A stretch of DNA of 64,000 nucleotides. Source: Faecimorpha stercoravium. Lineage in GTDB: Bacteria > Bacillota > Clostridia > Lachnospirales > Bianqueaceae. The notes beneath the pieces are model-generated. The model was not told where the DNA came from, searched no databases, and saw only the letters and a program-made list of their open reading frames with translations. The position numbers and the translations under genes are program-made. This document shows positions 27,500 through 36,840 of the stretch, in pieces (position 1 is the first letter of the stretch; every line of letters begins with the position of its first letter). The stretch covers positions 38,520 through 102,519 of the forward strand of contig DVGT01000073.1 in the NCBI GenBank assembly GCA_018712555.1. The letters are read 5' to 3'.

Positions 27500-29008
27500 T
27501 TATTTTACAACCTTATTGTTATCACGCAGGATGACGTCATGCGCGCCGCCTTCCACGATACTTGTCGCGGATACCAACGTCAGTCTCGCCTTCTGCTGCA
27601 GCTCCGGAATCGTCAGCGCACCACAGTTGCACATGGTGGAACGAATCTTGTTCAACGTCAGCGACACATTGTCCTTCAGGCTGCCCGCATAGGGAACATA
27701 GGAGTCCACGCCTTCCTCAAAAGAGAGCTTCTGAGAACCGCCCATATCGTACCGCTGCCAGTTCCGGGCACGATTGGAACCCTCGCCCCAGTATTCCTTC
27801 ACATAGTTGCCATTGATCATCAGACGGTCTGTGGGGCTCTCATCAAAGCGGGAGAAGTAGCGTCCCAGCATGACGAAATCCGCGCCCATGGCCAGAGCCA
27901 GTGTGATATGATAATCATGAACGATACCGCCGTCAGAGCATACCGGCACGTAGATACCCGTCTCGTTGAAATACTCGTCCCGGGCTGCGCAGACGTCGAT
28001 CAGCGCCGTCGCCTGTCCCCGGCCAATGCCCTTGGTCTCCCGTGTGATACAGATAGAACCGCCGCCGATACCGACCTTGACAAAGTCCGCGCCTGCTTCT
28101 GCCAAGAAACGGAAGCCATCGCGATCGACCACATTGCCGGCGCCGACCTTCACGCTATCTCCATACTTCTCACGAATGAAGCTCAGGGTATTCTTCTGCC
28201 AAGCCGTGAAGCCCTCGGAAGAATCGATACAGAGGACATCCGCCCCTGCCTCCACCAGTGCTGGCACACGCTCTGCGAAATCCCGCGTATTGATACCTGC
28301 GCCTACCACATACCGTTTATCCTTATCCAGCAGCTCCAGCGGATTTTCTTTGTGAGAAGAATAATCCTTACGGAATACGAAATATTTCAGGCGCTGATTC
28401 TTATCGATGATGGGCAGAGAATTCAGCTTATGCTCCCAGATCACGTCATTCGCAGCCTTAAGCGTGATTCCCTCTTCCGCATAAATCAATGAAGAGAAGG
28501 GCGTCATCAGCTCCGACACCTTAGTATCCAGTTCCATACGGCTGACACGATAATCCCGGCTGGTCAGAATTCCCAGCAGCTTCCCATCCGCCGTGCCATC
28601 TTCGGTGACAGCCATGGTGCTATGACCGGTCTGCTCCTTCAGGGCCAATACATCTGCCAAGGTTTGATCTGGGCGCAGATTTGAATCGCTGGGGACAAAC
28701 CCCGCCTTATGGTTCTTCACCCGCGCTACCATCGCCGCCTCGTCTTCTATGGATTGAGAGCCATATATAAAGGAAATGCCTCCTTCCGTTGCCAGCGCCA
28801 CCGCCATACGCTCACCGGAAACGGACTGCATAATCGCCGAAACCATAGGAATATTCATGGAAAGGGCTGGTTCCTCTTCACCCTTTCTGTACTTCACCAC
28901 CGGTGTACGAAGGCTCACCTTGGATGGAATGCACTCCTCCGACGAATACCCGGGTACCAGCAGATATTCGCTGAAAGTATGGGACGGTTCACTGAAGTAA
29001 TAAGCCAT
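27500..29008 (-). CDS. guaB: IMP dehydrogenase
   Basis: A 502-residue enzyme oxidising IMP to XMP, the committed step to GMP. A TIM barrel is interrupted by two CBS domains (about 95-215). The catalytic loop VGIGGGSICITRETKGIGRGQ holds the active cysteine, and the flap segment follows at about 400-430. PVCSDGGIVHDYHITLALAMGADFVMLG is the phosphate site. It is monocistronic, with a strong promoter facing away from pyrBI, so purine and pyrimidine genes share one divergent control region. Confidence 0.95.
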   Translation of the reverse strand: MAYYFSEPSHTFSEYLLVPGYSSEECIPSKVSLRTPVVKYRKGEEEPALSMNIPMVSAIMQSVSGERMAVALATEGGISFIYGSQSIEDEAAMVARVKNHKAGFVPSDSNLRPDQTLADVLALKEQTGHSTMAVTEDGTADGKLLGILTSRDYRVSRMELDTKVSELMTPFSSLIYAEEGITLKAANDVIWEHKLNSLPIIDKNQRLKYFVFRKDYSSHKENPLELLDKDKRYVVGAGINTRDFAERVPALVEAGADVLCIDSSEGFTAWQKNTLSFIREKYGDSVKVGAGNVVDRDGFRFLAEAGADFVKVGIGGGSICITRETKGIGRGQATALIDVCAARDEYFNETGIYVPVCSDGGIVHDYHITLALAMGADFVMLGRYFSRFDESPTDRLMINGNYVKEYWGEGSNRARNWQRYDMGGSQKLSFEEGVDSYVPYAGSLKDNVSLTLNKIRSTMCNCGALTIPELQQKARLTLVSATSIVEGGAHDVILRDNNKVVK

Positions 29009-29078
29009 GTTTGAATTCCTCCTATCAGTAAAATAAAGGTCCTTAAGAGCAGAAACTATTGTTCCATTGTAACTTCAA

Positions 29079-29107
29079 ATTATAGCGCAGGGAAGAGCAA
29101 TTGTCAA
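29079..29107 (-). promoter_or_regulatory. Sigma-A promoter of guaB
   Basis: Minus-strand consensus TTGACA (29102-29107), 17-bp spacer and TATAAT (29079-29084). Confidence 0.85.
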
Positions 29108-29127
29108 TCTTTAAAAAAAGAAAATTA

Positions 29128-29156
29128 TTGTATTCATCCCTCATCTGTATTATAAT
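29128..29156 (+). promoter_or_regulatory. Sigma-A promoter of pyrBI
   Basis: TTGTAT (29128-29133), 17-bp spacer and TATAAT (29151-29156). The leader before pyrB is about 30 bases; no PyrR attenuator is seen. Confidence 0.75.
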
Positions 29157-29189
29157 AAGTACACAAATCCAACTACATAGGAGGTACGT

Positions 29190-30113
29190 ATGCGACACTT
29201 TTTGAATCCTCTTGATTTCAGTGTAGAGGAAATCGACCAGGTGCTGTCCCTGGCGGAGCAGATTCGTGAGAATCCCGAACACTATGCGCATGTGGCCGAG
29301 GGCAAGAAACTGGCTACGCTTTTCTACGAGCCCAGCACCCGCACCCGGCTCAGTTTTGAATCCGCCATGCTGAATCTGGGTGGTAAAGTACTCGGTTTTC
29401 ATTCCGAAAATTCCAGCTCCGCCGCGAAGGGCGAGAGCGTTGCGGATACCATCCGCGTGATCTCGTGCTATGCAGATATCGCGGCCATCCGACATCCCAA
29501 GGAAGGCGCACCGCTGGTAGCGGCGCAATTCAGCCGCATTCCTGTCATCAACGCAGGCGATGGCGGTCATCAGCATCCGACGCAGACCCTGACTGACATG
29601 CTGACGATTCGCACCCTGAAGGGGCGTCTGGAGAATCTGACTATCGGTCTCTGCGGCGATCTGAAATTCGGCCGAACCGTTCATTCTCTCATCAATGCGT
29701 TGTCCCGTTATACGGGTATCCGCTTTGTGCTGATCTCCCCCGAGGTGCTGCGGCTGCCTACCTATGTGATTCAGGACGTTTTGGAAGCTAAGAAGATTCC
29801 CTACAGAGAAACCACCAATTTAGAAGAGGCTCTGCCCGAGCTGGATATCCTCTATATGACCCGCGTACAGCGCGAGCGTTTCTTCAGCGAGGATGAATAT
29901 CTACGCCTAAAGGATAGCTATATTCTGGACAAGGCCAAGATGAAACTGGCTCCCAAGGACATGTACGTCCTGCATCCGCTACCCCGCGTCAATGAGATCT
30001 CCGTGGAAGTCGATGACGATCCCAGAGCCGCCTATTTCTTGCAGGTGCAGTGCGGTGTCTATGCTCGTATGGCGCTGATCATGACGCTTCTGGGTCTTAC
30101 CCCAACAGCGTGA
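29190..30113 (+). CDS. pyrB: Aspartate carbamoyltransferase catalytic subunit
   Basis: A 307-residue enzyme joining carbamoyl phosphate and aspartate in pyrimidine synthesis. Motifs: carbamoyl-phosphate loop YEPSTRTRLSFE, the 80s loop SSAAKGESVADT, GDGGHQHPTQTLTD and the C-terminal HPLPRVNEI. The ATG follows CATAGGAGG. The regulatory-subunit gene follows 19 bp later, so the holoenzyme should be the allosteric type. Confidence 0.97.
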   Translation: MRHFLNPLDFSVEEIDQVLSLAEQIRENPEHYAHVAEGKKLATLFYEPSTRTRLSFESAMLNLGGKVLGFHSENSSSAAKGESVADTIRVISCYADIAAIRHPKEGAPLVAAQFSRIPVINAGDGGHQHPTQTLTDMLTIRTLKGRLENLTIGLCGDLKFGRTVHSLINALSRYTGIRFVLISPEVLRLPTYVIQDVLEAKKIPYRETTNLEEALPELDILYMTRVQRERFFSEDEYLRLKDSYILDKAKMKLAPKDMYVLHPLPRVNEISVEVDDDPRAAYFLQVQCGVYARMALIMTLLGLTPTA

Positions 30114-30132
30114 CTATAGAAAGGAGAACTCC

Positions 30133-30561
30133 ATGTTAAACGTTGGAAGAATGGAAGAAGGCATCGTACTCGATCATATCAAGGCCGGATACAGCATGTC
30201 CATCTATAATTATCTGAACCTGGACAAGCTGGATTGCAGCGTTGCCATCATCAAAAACGCGGTCAGTCAGAAGATGGGGCGCAAGGACATCATCAAGATT
30301 CAGGGTGGACTCGACCTGGTGGATCTGGACGTACTGGGATATATCGATCACAACATCACGATCAACATCATCAGGGGCGGCGAGGTCGTGGAGAAGAAAA
30401 CCCTGTCCCTGCCCAAGAAGATCACCAATGTCATCCGATGCCGCAATCCTCGCTGCATCACCTCTCTGGAACGCGGTCTGGATCATGTATTTGTTCTGAC
30501 GGATCCGGAAAAAGAGACCTATCGCTGTCTCTACTGCGAAGAAAAATACGATCGTCGATAG
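30133..30561 (+). CDS. pyrI: Aspartate carbamoyltransferase regulatory subunit
   Basis: A 142-residue regulatory chain. The N-terminal nucleotide-binding domain (MEEGIVLDHIKAGYSMSIYNYL) is followed by a zinc domain with four cysteines (CRNPRCI and YRCLYCEEKY) that contacts PyrB. In the family CTP and ATP binding tunes the catalytic subunit. Its stop overlaps the ribosome site of the flavin reductase gene, which is probably in the same transcript. Confidence 0.95.
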   Translation: MLNVGRMEEGIVLDHIKAGYSMSIYNYLNLDKLDCSVAIIKNAVSQKMGRKDIIKIQGGLDLVDLDVLGYIDHNITINIIRGGEVVEKKTLSLPKKITNVIRCRNPRCITSLERGLDHVFVLTDPEKETYRCLYCEEKYDRR

Positions 30562-30570
30562 GAGGTGCCC

Positions 30571-31146
30571 ATGGGACTACTCACCTGGAAAGGCGGTACC
30601 CTGGAGGCGCCGCTGCCGCCAGTGCTGGTCAGCTGCGGCACATTGGATTCTCCCAATGTGCTGACAGTCGCCTGGACTGGAATCGTCAACACGGATCCCC
30701 CCATGACTTACATATCCGTGCGTCCCGAGCGTTTTTCCTTCGAGATTCTGCGCAAAACCGGCGAATTTGTCATCAATCTGCCTACGGAATCGCTGGCGCG
30801 TGCCATCGACTTCTGCGGTGTGCGCAGCGGACGGGATATCGATAAAATCGACGCCTGCGGCCTGACCTTACTGCCCGGAGAAACGGTGCAAGCCCCGCTT
30901 GTGGCCGAGAGTCCCGTTCATCTGGAATGCCAGATCACGCAGGAGCTTCCCCTGGGATCTCATCATATGTTTCTGGCCCGGATTTCTGCCGTACGCGTCG
31001 ACGAGAAGTATATGGATGAAACAGGACGCCTCTGCATGGAAAAATGCCGATTGATTTCTTATATCCATGGTACCTACTATGCCACGGGCCGAGCTCTTGG
31101 AAAGTTCGGGTTCTCCGTCCAGAAGAAGAAACGGCCTCGCCCCTAA
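30571..31146 (+). CDS. Flavin reductase-like FMN-binding protein
   Basis: A 191-residue split-barrel flavoprotein. PVLVSCGTLDSPNVLTVAWTGIVNTDPPM and the SPVHLECQITQELPLGSHHMFLARI stretch are typical of the DIM6/NTAB flavin reductase family, which binds FMN and uses NAD(P)H or ferredoxin. The ATG at 30571 has AGGAGG from the pyrI end in front; a GTG two codons earlier is too close to it. It may be co-transcribed with pyrBI and ends at a strong hairpin. The physiological acceptor is unknown. Confidence 0.82.
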   Translation: MGLLTWKGGTLEAPLPPVLVSCGTLDSPNVLTVAWTGIVNTDPPMTYISVRPERFSFEILRKTGEFVINLPTESLARAIDFCGVRSGRDIDKIDACGLTLLPGETVQAPLVAESPVHLECQITQELPLGSHHMFLARISAVRVDEKYMDETGRLCMEKCRLISYIHGTYYATGRALGKFGFSVQKKKRPRP

Positions 31147-31165
31147 GATGAAAAACGAAACCACA

Positions 31166-31214
31166 GGAACAGCCCACACCGAAGTTTCATACTTGGTGTG
31201 GGCTGTTCCGATTT
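31166..31214 (+). terminator. Strong hairpin terminator after the flavin reductase gene
   Basis: A perfect 15-bp stem, GGAACAGCCCACACC (31166-31180) with its complement (about 31195-31209), followed by GATTTTAT. It can also serve the convergent PL22 gene. Confidence 0.85.
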
Positions 31215-31238
31215 TATAACTCTGTTTTCAAGCCCGGA

Positions 31239-32399
31239 TTACCTACTCAGTTCGATCAGCTGGCTCGTCTCCGCGATTCCCACGTCCACGCGCCCGCAGA
31301 CCGTAGTCGTGAACGTGACATATCGATCGCCCACCACGAATCGGGGATGCGGATCGATATGATAAATCGATGGCTTCTCCGGCGTCCATCCCTCCACCAC
31401 AGGATTATAGCTCACCACATCAATCAGCTTTCCGCTCTCCCGATTATAGAAACGAACCGTTGAGGGGCAACCTCTCCACCAGGTCTTCCCCGCATACGGA
31501 TGTGAACCATCCACCACAAAGTATTTCTCGTCTTCTGTACAATGCGCATGCCATGTGCCATTGCCGCCCTCGATCGGAATATGACATACCACTTCCGCCT
31601 CGTGTTCTCCCAGACGATCCTGCACGATACTTTCACTCGAACAATAGTAGATGGACTTGCCATCCGCCGCCCACCATTCATGGGTCGCAGCATTCTTATA
31701 GGGTTTTCTCATCTCCCGGGAACCATCACGGCCGATGAGCTGCAGTCTGGGATAAATACCCTCCTCTGTAAGTGCCGGTTTATCGTTCTTTCCCGTCGTC
31801 GGATTGTAGGAGATCTCATGGGCGCACATACACAGATCCCCATTTGTGGGACACATCTGCGCATGGTTATAGGGTGTGCCCGGCTTCGTATGATACCATT
31901 CGGTAAAACTTCCATCTTTCACAGAGAACGTTCCCACTATGCTGCCAAAACAGGTCTGCAAATCTGCCAGAATCTCCTTTCGATCCGGCGTAAAGGTCAA
32001 ATGTGTCCCTGCTTCCTGTACTCTGGCACGCACAGCTTCTTCTGGCAATTCCGCGATCTGGACGGCCCGATCCTGCGGATGCGGCGTCCGCATATAGATG
32101 CCCTGTCCGCATCCCCAATACAGATTGCCCGTCAGGGGATCCACCATCCATCCGGATCCCCTGGTCTCCGGGAACCATCGCACTTCATCGGTCAAAAAGT
32201 CCACGACGCCCGCACAATGACCCGCTGCCGGGAGAAACGCGCAGTAAAACCAAAGATACCGTCCATCCTCTGAGAAGCCGGAATTCACGAAATAGAATCC
32301 CTGTTGAATAGGCGCAACCCGGGTGGACAGCACCCAGTACCGTACTCCATTTTCATTGACCCGTTCTGTAAAATGGCGAGAATTCATAGGACTAAACAT
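31239..32399 (-). CDS. Oligogalacturonate lyase-like protein (PL22)
   Basis: A 386-residue seven-bladed beta-propeller protein without signal peptide. Conserved histidine-rich sites (YNHAQMCPTNGD, THEWWAADGKSIYY, GTWHAHCTEDEKYFVVDGSHP) match PL22 oligogalacturonide lyases, which use a metal bound by such histidines to split unsaturated digalacturonate to keto-uronate monomers in the cytoplasm. Length equals the family norm of about 388. The ATG at 32399 follows GGGAGGG; the frame is open further upstream but has no ribosome site there. It is divergent from the diol dehydratase operon and points to pectin use. Confidence 0.82.
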   Translation of the reverse strand: MFSPMNSRHFTERVNENGVRYWVLSTRVAPIQQGFYFVNSGFSEDGRYLWFYCAFLPAAGHCAGVVDFLTDEVRWFPETRGSGWMVDPLTGNLYWGCGQGIYMRTPHPQDRAVQIAELPEEAVRARVQEAGTHLTFTPDRKEILADLQTCFGSIVGTFSVKDGSFTEWYHTKPGTPYNHAQMCPTNGDLCMCAHEISYNPTTGKNDKPALTEEGIYPRLQLIGRDGSREMRKPYKNAATHEWWAADGKSIYYCSSESIVQDRLGEHEAEVVCHIPIEGGNGTWHAHCTEDEKYFVVDGSHPYAGKTWWRGCPSTVRFYNRESGKLIDVVSYNPVVEGWTPEKPSIYHIDPHPRFVVGDRYVTFTTTVCGRVDVGIAETSQLIELSR

Positions 32400-32412
32400 A
32401 GCTACACCCTCC

Positions 32413-32422
32413 CTGTATACAG
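32413..32422 (-). promoter_or_regulatory. Palindrome in the PL22 leader
   Basis: CTGTATACAG is a perfect 10-bp palindrome just upstream of the PL22 ribosome site. TGTATACA cores are common in GntR-type operators. A plausible promoter (TTTACA, 17 bp, TAAGAT) lies further upstream. The assignment is tentative. Confidence 0.35.
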
Positions 32423-32577
32423 TATGATTTGTCTTTATCTTATTGAAAAAAACATGCCTTGTAAATGGCACCCCTCGCATTTTCAGAATCTTCCATGGAG
32501 TGAACATTTTTCTCCCAAAAAGCGTGGTTTTTATTTTGTTTTTTCTTTGTTTTTGTTGCTTTTTCTGCAACTTGACA

Positions 32578-32606
32578 TTGACAAACCCTCTGTTCTGGTA
32601 TACAAT
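32578..32606 (+). promoter_or_regulatory. Sigma-A promoter of the diol dehydratase operon
   Basis: Consensus TTGACA (32578-32583), 17-bp spacer and TACAAT (32601-32606). The near-consensus boxes suggest control by a repressor rather than an activator. Confidence 0.8.
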
Positions 32607-32657
32607 AAAACCACATAATTAGAAGAATCAATCCCGACAGGGAAGAAGGAGCAGCCT

Positions 32658-35186
32658 ATGAATCACTACTATGCTGAAGACATTGCGAAAAGTCCTCGTA
32701 TTGGACAGCTGATTGAGCACTTGTACGCGAAGATGCCTGTTATCGAGGCGGATCGTGCGGTTCTTCTTACCGAATCCTATAAAGAGACAGAAGGAGAGCC
32801 CATCATCATCCGTCGCGCAAAGGCTTTTGATCATATCTGTCGGAACATCCCGATCATCATCCGGCCTTTAGAGCTTATTGTGGGCAGCGCTTCCCAGGCC
32901 CCCAGAGGATGCCAGGTATTCCCTGAGTATTCTTTCGAGTGGTTGGAAGACGAGTTTGACACCGTAGCTACTCGTACTGCGGATCCCTTCTATATCGCAG
33001 ATGAGACTAAGAAAACGCTGCATGAGGTCTATAAATACTGGAAGGGCAAGACGACCAGCGATCTGGCCACCTCGTATATGGCACCCGAGGCGCTGCTTGC
33101 CATTGAACACAATATCTTCACACCTGGCAACTATTTCTACAATGGTGTGGGACATGTGACCGTCTGTTACGGCCGTATTGCGCAGGAAGGTCTGGAATCC
33201 ATCCAGGCGCAGGCCGCCGAAGCCTTGAGTAAGGTCCAGTTCGGCGATGCTGATTACGCACGGCGTACACATTTCCTGCAGGCCGTTATCATTGCCTGTG
33301 AAGCAGCCTGTGTCTATGCGGAACGTTACGCGGATCTGGCCCGTAAGGAAGCGGAGGCCTGTTCGGATCCTACGCGGAAGGCTGAACTGCTTCAGATTGC
33401 CGAGAACTGTTCTCGTGTCCCCCGTCATGGTGCACGCAACTTCTATGAAGCCTGCCAGTCCTTCTGGTTCATCCAGATGCTTCTGCAGATGGAATCCAGC
33501 GGACACTCGATCTCCCCGGGACGTTTTGATCAATACATGTATCCCTTCTTCAAGGCGGACTTGGATAAGGGTCTCATTACCCGAGAGTTTGCTCAGGAGC
33601 TCATGGACTGTATCTGGGTCAAATTGAACGATCTGAACAAGGTGCGTGACGCCGCCTCCGCAGAAGGATTCGCAGGCTACAGCCTGTTCCAGAACCTGAT
33701 TGCCGGTGGACAGACTCCTGAGGGCTTAGATGCGACCAACGATCTGTCCTTCATGTGTATTCAGGCTTCTATGCATGTGCTGCTGCCACAGCCTTCCTTC
33801 TCTGTTCGTGTATGGAACGGCTCTCCCCAGGAATTCCTGATGAAGGCCGCGGAGCTGACACGTACGGGTGTGGGACTGCCCGCATACTATAATGACGAAG
33901 TCATCATCCCCGCCCTTCTTTCCCGTGGACTCACCATGGAAGATGCCAGGGATTACAATATCATCGGTTGTGTAGAGCCGCAGAAGGCCGGCAAGACAGA
34001 CGGCTGGCATGACGCCGCGTTCTTCAATATGTGTCGTCCGCTGGAGCTGGTATTCTCGAATGGCATGGACAAGGGTGTGCAGGTCGGTCTTCAGACCGGC
34101 GATGTGACGCAGATGAAGACCTTCGATGAGTTCTACGATGCCTATAAGGCACAGATGAATTATATGCTGAGTCTCTTGGTCAACGCGGATAACGCGATCG
34201 ATGTCGCGCATGCCGAGCGTTGTCCTCTGCCCTTCCTGTCCGGTATGATCGAAGACTGTATCGGCCGTGGCATGAGTGTGCAGGAGGGCGGTGCCGTGTA
34301 TAATTTCACAGGACCGCAGGGCTTTGGTATTGCCAACATGGCCGATTCTCTGTATGCCATCAAGACGCTGGTCTATGATGAACAGAAACTTTCGATGGCG
34401 GATCTGCACGACGCGCTGGCCAATAATTTCGGAAAGCTTCACACTCCAGAAGAGGCGGAAGAGATCACAAAGAATCTGGCCAAGGCCTTTGCTGCCGACG
34501 GCGTTTCCCTGACGGAAGAACAGGTTCGCACGATGTACCAGACCGCCCTGACCGGCGGTGTGCCCGAAGACAAACGTTTACAGTATGAGGCCATCCGCAA
34601 TATGCTGGAAGAAGTACCCAAGTTTGGTAACGATCTGCCAGAAGTGGATGCTTTTGCAAGAGATGTGGCCTATACCTATACTCGTCCTCTGCAGGAGTTC
34701 CGTAATCCGCGGGGTGGTCAGTATCAGGCAGGTTTGTACCCTGTATCGGCCAATGTTCCTCTGGGTGCCCAGACTGGTGCAACGCCGGATGGCCGGTATG
34801 CCGGTACGCCGGTGGCAGATGGCGTGTCTCCCTCTGCGGGCCGCGATACCCATGGCCCCACTGCTTCTGCCAATTCTGTATCCCGTTTGGATCATTATAT
34901 CGCTTCGAACGGAACCTTGTTCAACATGAAATTCCATCCCTCCGCACTGGCAGGACGCGAAGGACTGGCGAATTTTGTCGCGTTGGTTCGTTCCTACTTC
35001 GACCAGAAGGGAAGTCATATGCAGTTCAATGTGGTCAGCCGGGAAACCCTGCTGGATGCCCAGAAGCATCCGGACAAGTATCGTTCTCTGGTCGTTCGCG
35101 TGGCTGGTTACAGCGCTCTCTTTACTACACTGTCCCGTTCGCTGCAGGATGATATCATCAACCGTACGGAGCAGACTTCAATCTAA
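32658..35186 (+). CDS. Glycyl-radical diol dehydratase (B12-independent 1,2-propanediol dehydratase)
   Basis: An 842-residue glycyl radical enzyme. The thiyl cysteine is C438 with the general base E440 in NIIGCVEPQ; the radical glycine is G817 in RVAGYSALF. H166 (NGVGH), H283/S284 (SSGHSISPGRFDQYMYP) and D452 (GWHDAAFF) match the substrate-binding set of glycerol/diol dehydratases rather than pyruvate formate-lyase or choline lyase. Overall it resembles the Roseburia inulinivorans propanediol dehydratase. It removes water from 1,2-propanediol to give propionaldehyde, strictly without oxygen. ATG follows AAGAAGGAG. Activase and microcompartment genes follow. Glycerol as substrate is not excluded. 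Confidence 0.92.
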   Translation: MNHYYAEDIAKSPRIGQLIEHLYAKMPVIEADRAVLLTESYKETEGEPIIIRRAKAFDHICRNIPIIIRPLELIVGSASQAPRGCQVFPEYSFEWLEDEFDTVATRTADPFYIADETKKTLHEVYKYWKGKTTSDLATSYMAPEALLAIEHNIFTPGNYFYNGVGHVTVCYGRIAQEGLESIQAQAAEALSKVQFGDADYARRTHFLQAVIIACEAACVYAERYADLARKEAEACSDPTRKAELLQIAENCSRVPRHGARNFYEACQSFWFIQMLLQMESSGHSISPGRFDQYMYPFFKADLDKGLITREFAQELMDCIWVKLNDLNKVRDAASAEGFAGYSLFQNLIAGGQTPEGLDATNDLSFMCIQASMHVLLPQPSFSVRVWNGSPQEFLMKAAELTRTGVGLPAYYNDEVIIPALLSRGLTMEDARDYNIIGCVEPQKAGKTDGWHDAAFFNMCRPLELVFSNGMDKGVQVGLQTGDVTQMKTFDEFYDAYKAQMNYMLSLLVNADNAIDVAHAERCPLPFLSGMIEDCIGRGMSVQEGGAVYNFTGPQGFGIANMADSLYAIKTLVYDEQKLSMADLHDALANNFGKLHTPEEAEEITKNLAKAFAADGVSLTEEQVRTMYQTALTGGVPEDKRLQYEAIRNMLEEVPKFGNDLPEVDAFARDVAYTYTRPLQEFRNPRGGQYQAGLYPVSANVPLGAQTGATPDGRYAGTPVADGVSPSAGRDTHGPTASANSVSRLDHYIASNGTLFNMKFHPSALAGREGLANFVALVRSYFDQKGSHMQFNVVSRETLLDAQKHPDKYRSLVVRVAGYSALFTTLSRSLQDDIINRTEQTSI

Positions 35187-35200
35187 GTTAGGATTATACC

Positions 35201-35998
35201 ATGGAAAATACATTCAACCAGGTTCGGGGCCGCATCTTTGATATTCAGCGGTATTCCATTCATGATGGCCCCGGCATTCGCACCATCGTTTTTCTGAAAG
35301 GATGTTTTCTTCGCTGCCGCTGGTGCTGCAACCCGGAATCCCAGGAATACGATATACAGTCCTTAACGATGAACGGTAAGACCAAGACTGTGGGGGAAGA
35401 CACCACGGTAGAGGCCGTCATGAGTGAAGTTCTCAAAGATCTTCCTTACTATCGCCGTTCTGGCGGAGGCATGACACTCTCTGGTGGAGAGTGTCTCTTC
35501 CAGCCTGATTTTGCCGCGGCTCTTTTGGAAGCAGCGCATTACTGGCAGTTGAATACAGCGATTGAGTCCACGGCATTCGCCCCCTATGAGTCGATTCAGA
35601 AGCTGATGCCGCATCTGGATCTGTTCCTGATGGATATCAAGCATATGGATTCCGACAAACACAAGGCTTTTACCGGTGTTCCCAATGAAAGGATTCTCGA
35701 AAATGCCCGCAAAGTCGCCACTTCACGCGATTGTGAGCTGATCATTCGTGTTCCGGTAGTGCCCACTTTCAATGACTCTCCCGCGGAGATTCGTGCCATC
35801 GCGGAGTTTGCCGCAACGCTGCCCGGTGTGCGCCGGCTTCATCTTCTGCCCTACCATCGGTTAGGACAGGACAAATATACCGGTCTAGGGCGCGACTACT
35901 CTTTGGCTCATCTGCTTCCGCCCCCTGCGGAACATATGCAGGAGCTGTTAGATGTCGCCGAAGAGGCTTCAGGCCTTGCCTGTCAGATTGGAGGATAA
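35201..35998 (+). CDS. Glycyl-radical enzyme activating protein (radical SAM)
   Basis: A 265-residue radical-SAM enzyme that installs the glycyl radical on the preceding dehydratase. The cluster motif is C35xxxC39xxC42 (KGCFLRCRWCCNP), and SGGECLFQPDF is the SAM-binding GGE-type motif. Many dehydratase activases carry a cysteine-rich ferredoxin insert right after this motif; here the sequence continues directly into the barrel with no further CxxC pairs, as in pyruvate formate-lyase activase. The gene starts 14 bp after the dehydratase stop with a weak ribosome site, so its output may depend on upstream translation. Confidence 0.92.
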   Translation: MENTFNQVRGRIFDIQRYSIHDGPGIRTIVFLKGCFLRCRWCCNPESQEYDIQSLTMNGKTKTVGEDTTVEAVMSEVLKDLPYYRRSGGGMTLSGGECLFQPDFAAALLEAAHYWQLNTAIESTAFAPYESIQKLMPHLDLFLMDIKHMDSDKHKAFTGVPNERILENARKVATSRDCELIIRVPVVPTFNDSPAEIRAIAEFAATLPGVRRLHLLPYHRLGQDKYTGLGRDYSLAHLLPPPAEHMQELLDVAEEASGLACQIGG

Positions 35999-36004
35999 GC
36001 GTCT

Positions 36005-36358
36005 ATGAACGAGAAGATGCGCATTATCCAGGAACAGGTTCCTGGTAAACAGATTACATTGGCTCATATCATTGCCAATCCGGATGAGATCCTGTATCAG
36101 AAACTGGGATTGGATCCCGCTGTGGACTACGCCAGTTCCGCTATCGGCATTGTCACCATGACCCCTTCGGAAACGGCGATCATTGCCGGAGATATTGCTA
36201 TCAAATCATCCAGTGTAGTACTCGGTTTTCTGGATCGATTCAGCGGTACGCTGATTGTGACTGGCAAATACTCTGATGTAGAGTCTGCTCTCAAAGCTCT
36301 AGTCGAATATTGCCAGGATACACTGGGTTTCACCGTGTGTTCTATTACGAAAACATGA
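36005..36358 (+). CDS. eutS: Bacterial microcompartment shell protein, EutS/PduU type
   Basis: A 117-residue circularly permuted BMC-domain protein. RIIQEQVPGKQITLAHIIANP and SSVVLGFLDRFSGTLIVTGKYSDVESAL are nearly the EutS pattern. In the family it forms hexameric shell tiles with a small barrel on top. It lies 6 bp after the activase, so the dehydratase probably works inside a compartment that holds toxic propionaldehyde. No other shell protein (BMC-H, BMC-T, BMC-P) or aldehyde dehydrogenase is present in the window; they must lie elsewhere if the shell is complete. Confidence 0.93.
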   Translation: MNEKMRIIQEQVPGKQITLAHIIANPDEILYQKLGLDPAVDYASSAIGIVTMTPSETAIIAGDIAIKSSSVVLGFLDRFSGTLIVTGKYSDVESALKALVEYCQDTLGFTVCSITKT

Positions 36359-36840
36359 AAAAGATCATCCTGATGGGCCGCAGCGGCTGCGGCAAGACGA
36401 CACTGACCCAAGCCCTGCGTGGTGAGACAATCTGTTATCATAAGACCCAATATATTAACCACTATGATGTCATCATTGATACTCCCGGCGAATACGCCGA
36501 GAATCAGACACTCGGACGGGCTTTGGCTCTGTATTCTTACGAGGCTGACGTAGTCGGCCTCCTGTTAAGTGCTACAGAGCCTTATTCACTATATCCCCCA
36601 AATATCACCTGTATGGTCAACCGTGAGGTCATCGGTATCGTAACACATATCGACTGCCCCGGCGCCCGGCCGGATCGAGCCGCTGCCTGGCTTCGCCTTT
36701 CCGGCTGCAAAACCATTTTCTACGTCAACTCCACCACCTACGAGGGGGTCGGAGAGATTCTGAATCATTTACGCGAGGAAGGAGACGTGCTTCCCTGGGA
36801 TGCGCCTGCCTCCGAAGGAGAAACAACATGCTCACACTAG
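36355..36840 (+). CDS. eutP: EutP/PduV-type small GTPase of microcompartment operon
   Basis: A 161-residue P-loop protein: Walker A GRSGCGKTTL (residues 7-16), DTPGEYAEN as G3 and THIDCPGA as G4. PduV is reported to associate with the compartment surface; the exact role of the family is unclear. Its ATG overlaps the EutS-type stop (ATGA), so translation is coupled. The frame is open for 15 codons upstream inside the shell gene, but MKKIILMG is the natural start. Its 3' end overlaps the threonine ammonia-lyase start by 13 bp. Confidence 0.9.
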   Translation: MKKIILMGRSGCGKTTLTQALRGETICYHKTQYINHYDVIIDTPGEYAENQTLGRALALYSYEADVVGLLLSATEPYSLYPPNITCMVNREVIGIVTHIDCPGARPDRAAAWLRLSGCKTIFYVNSTTYEGVGEILNHLREEGDVLPWDAPASEGETTCSH

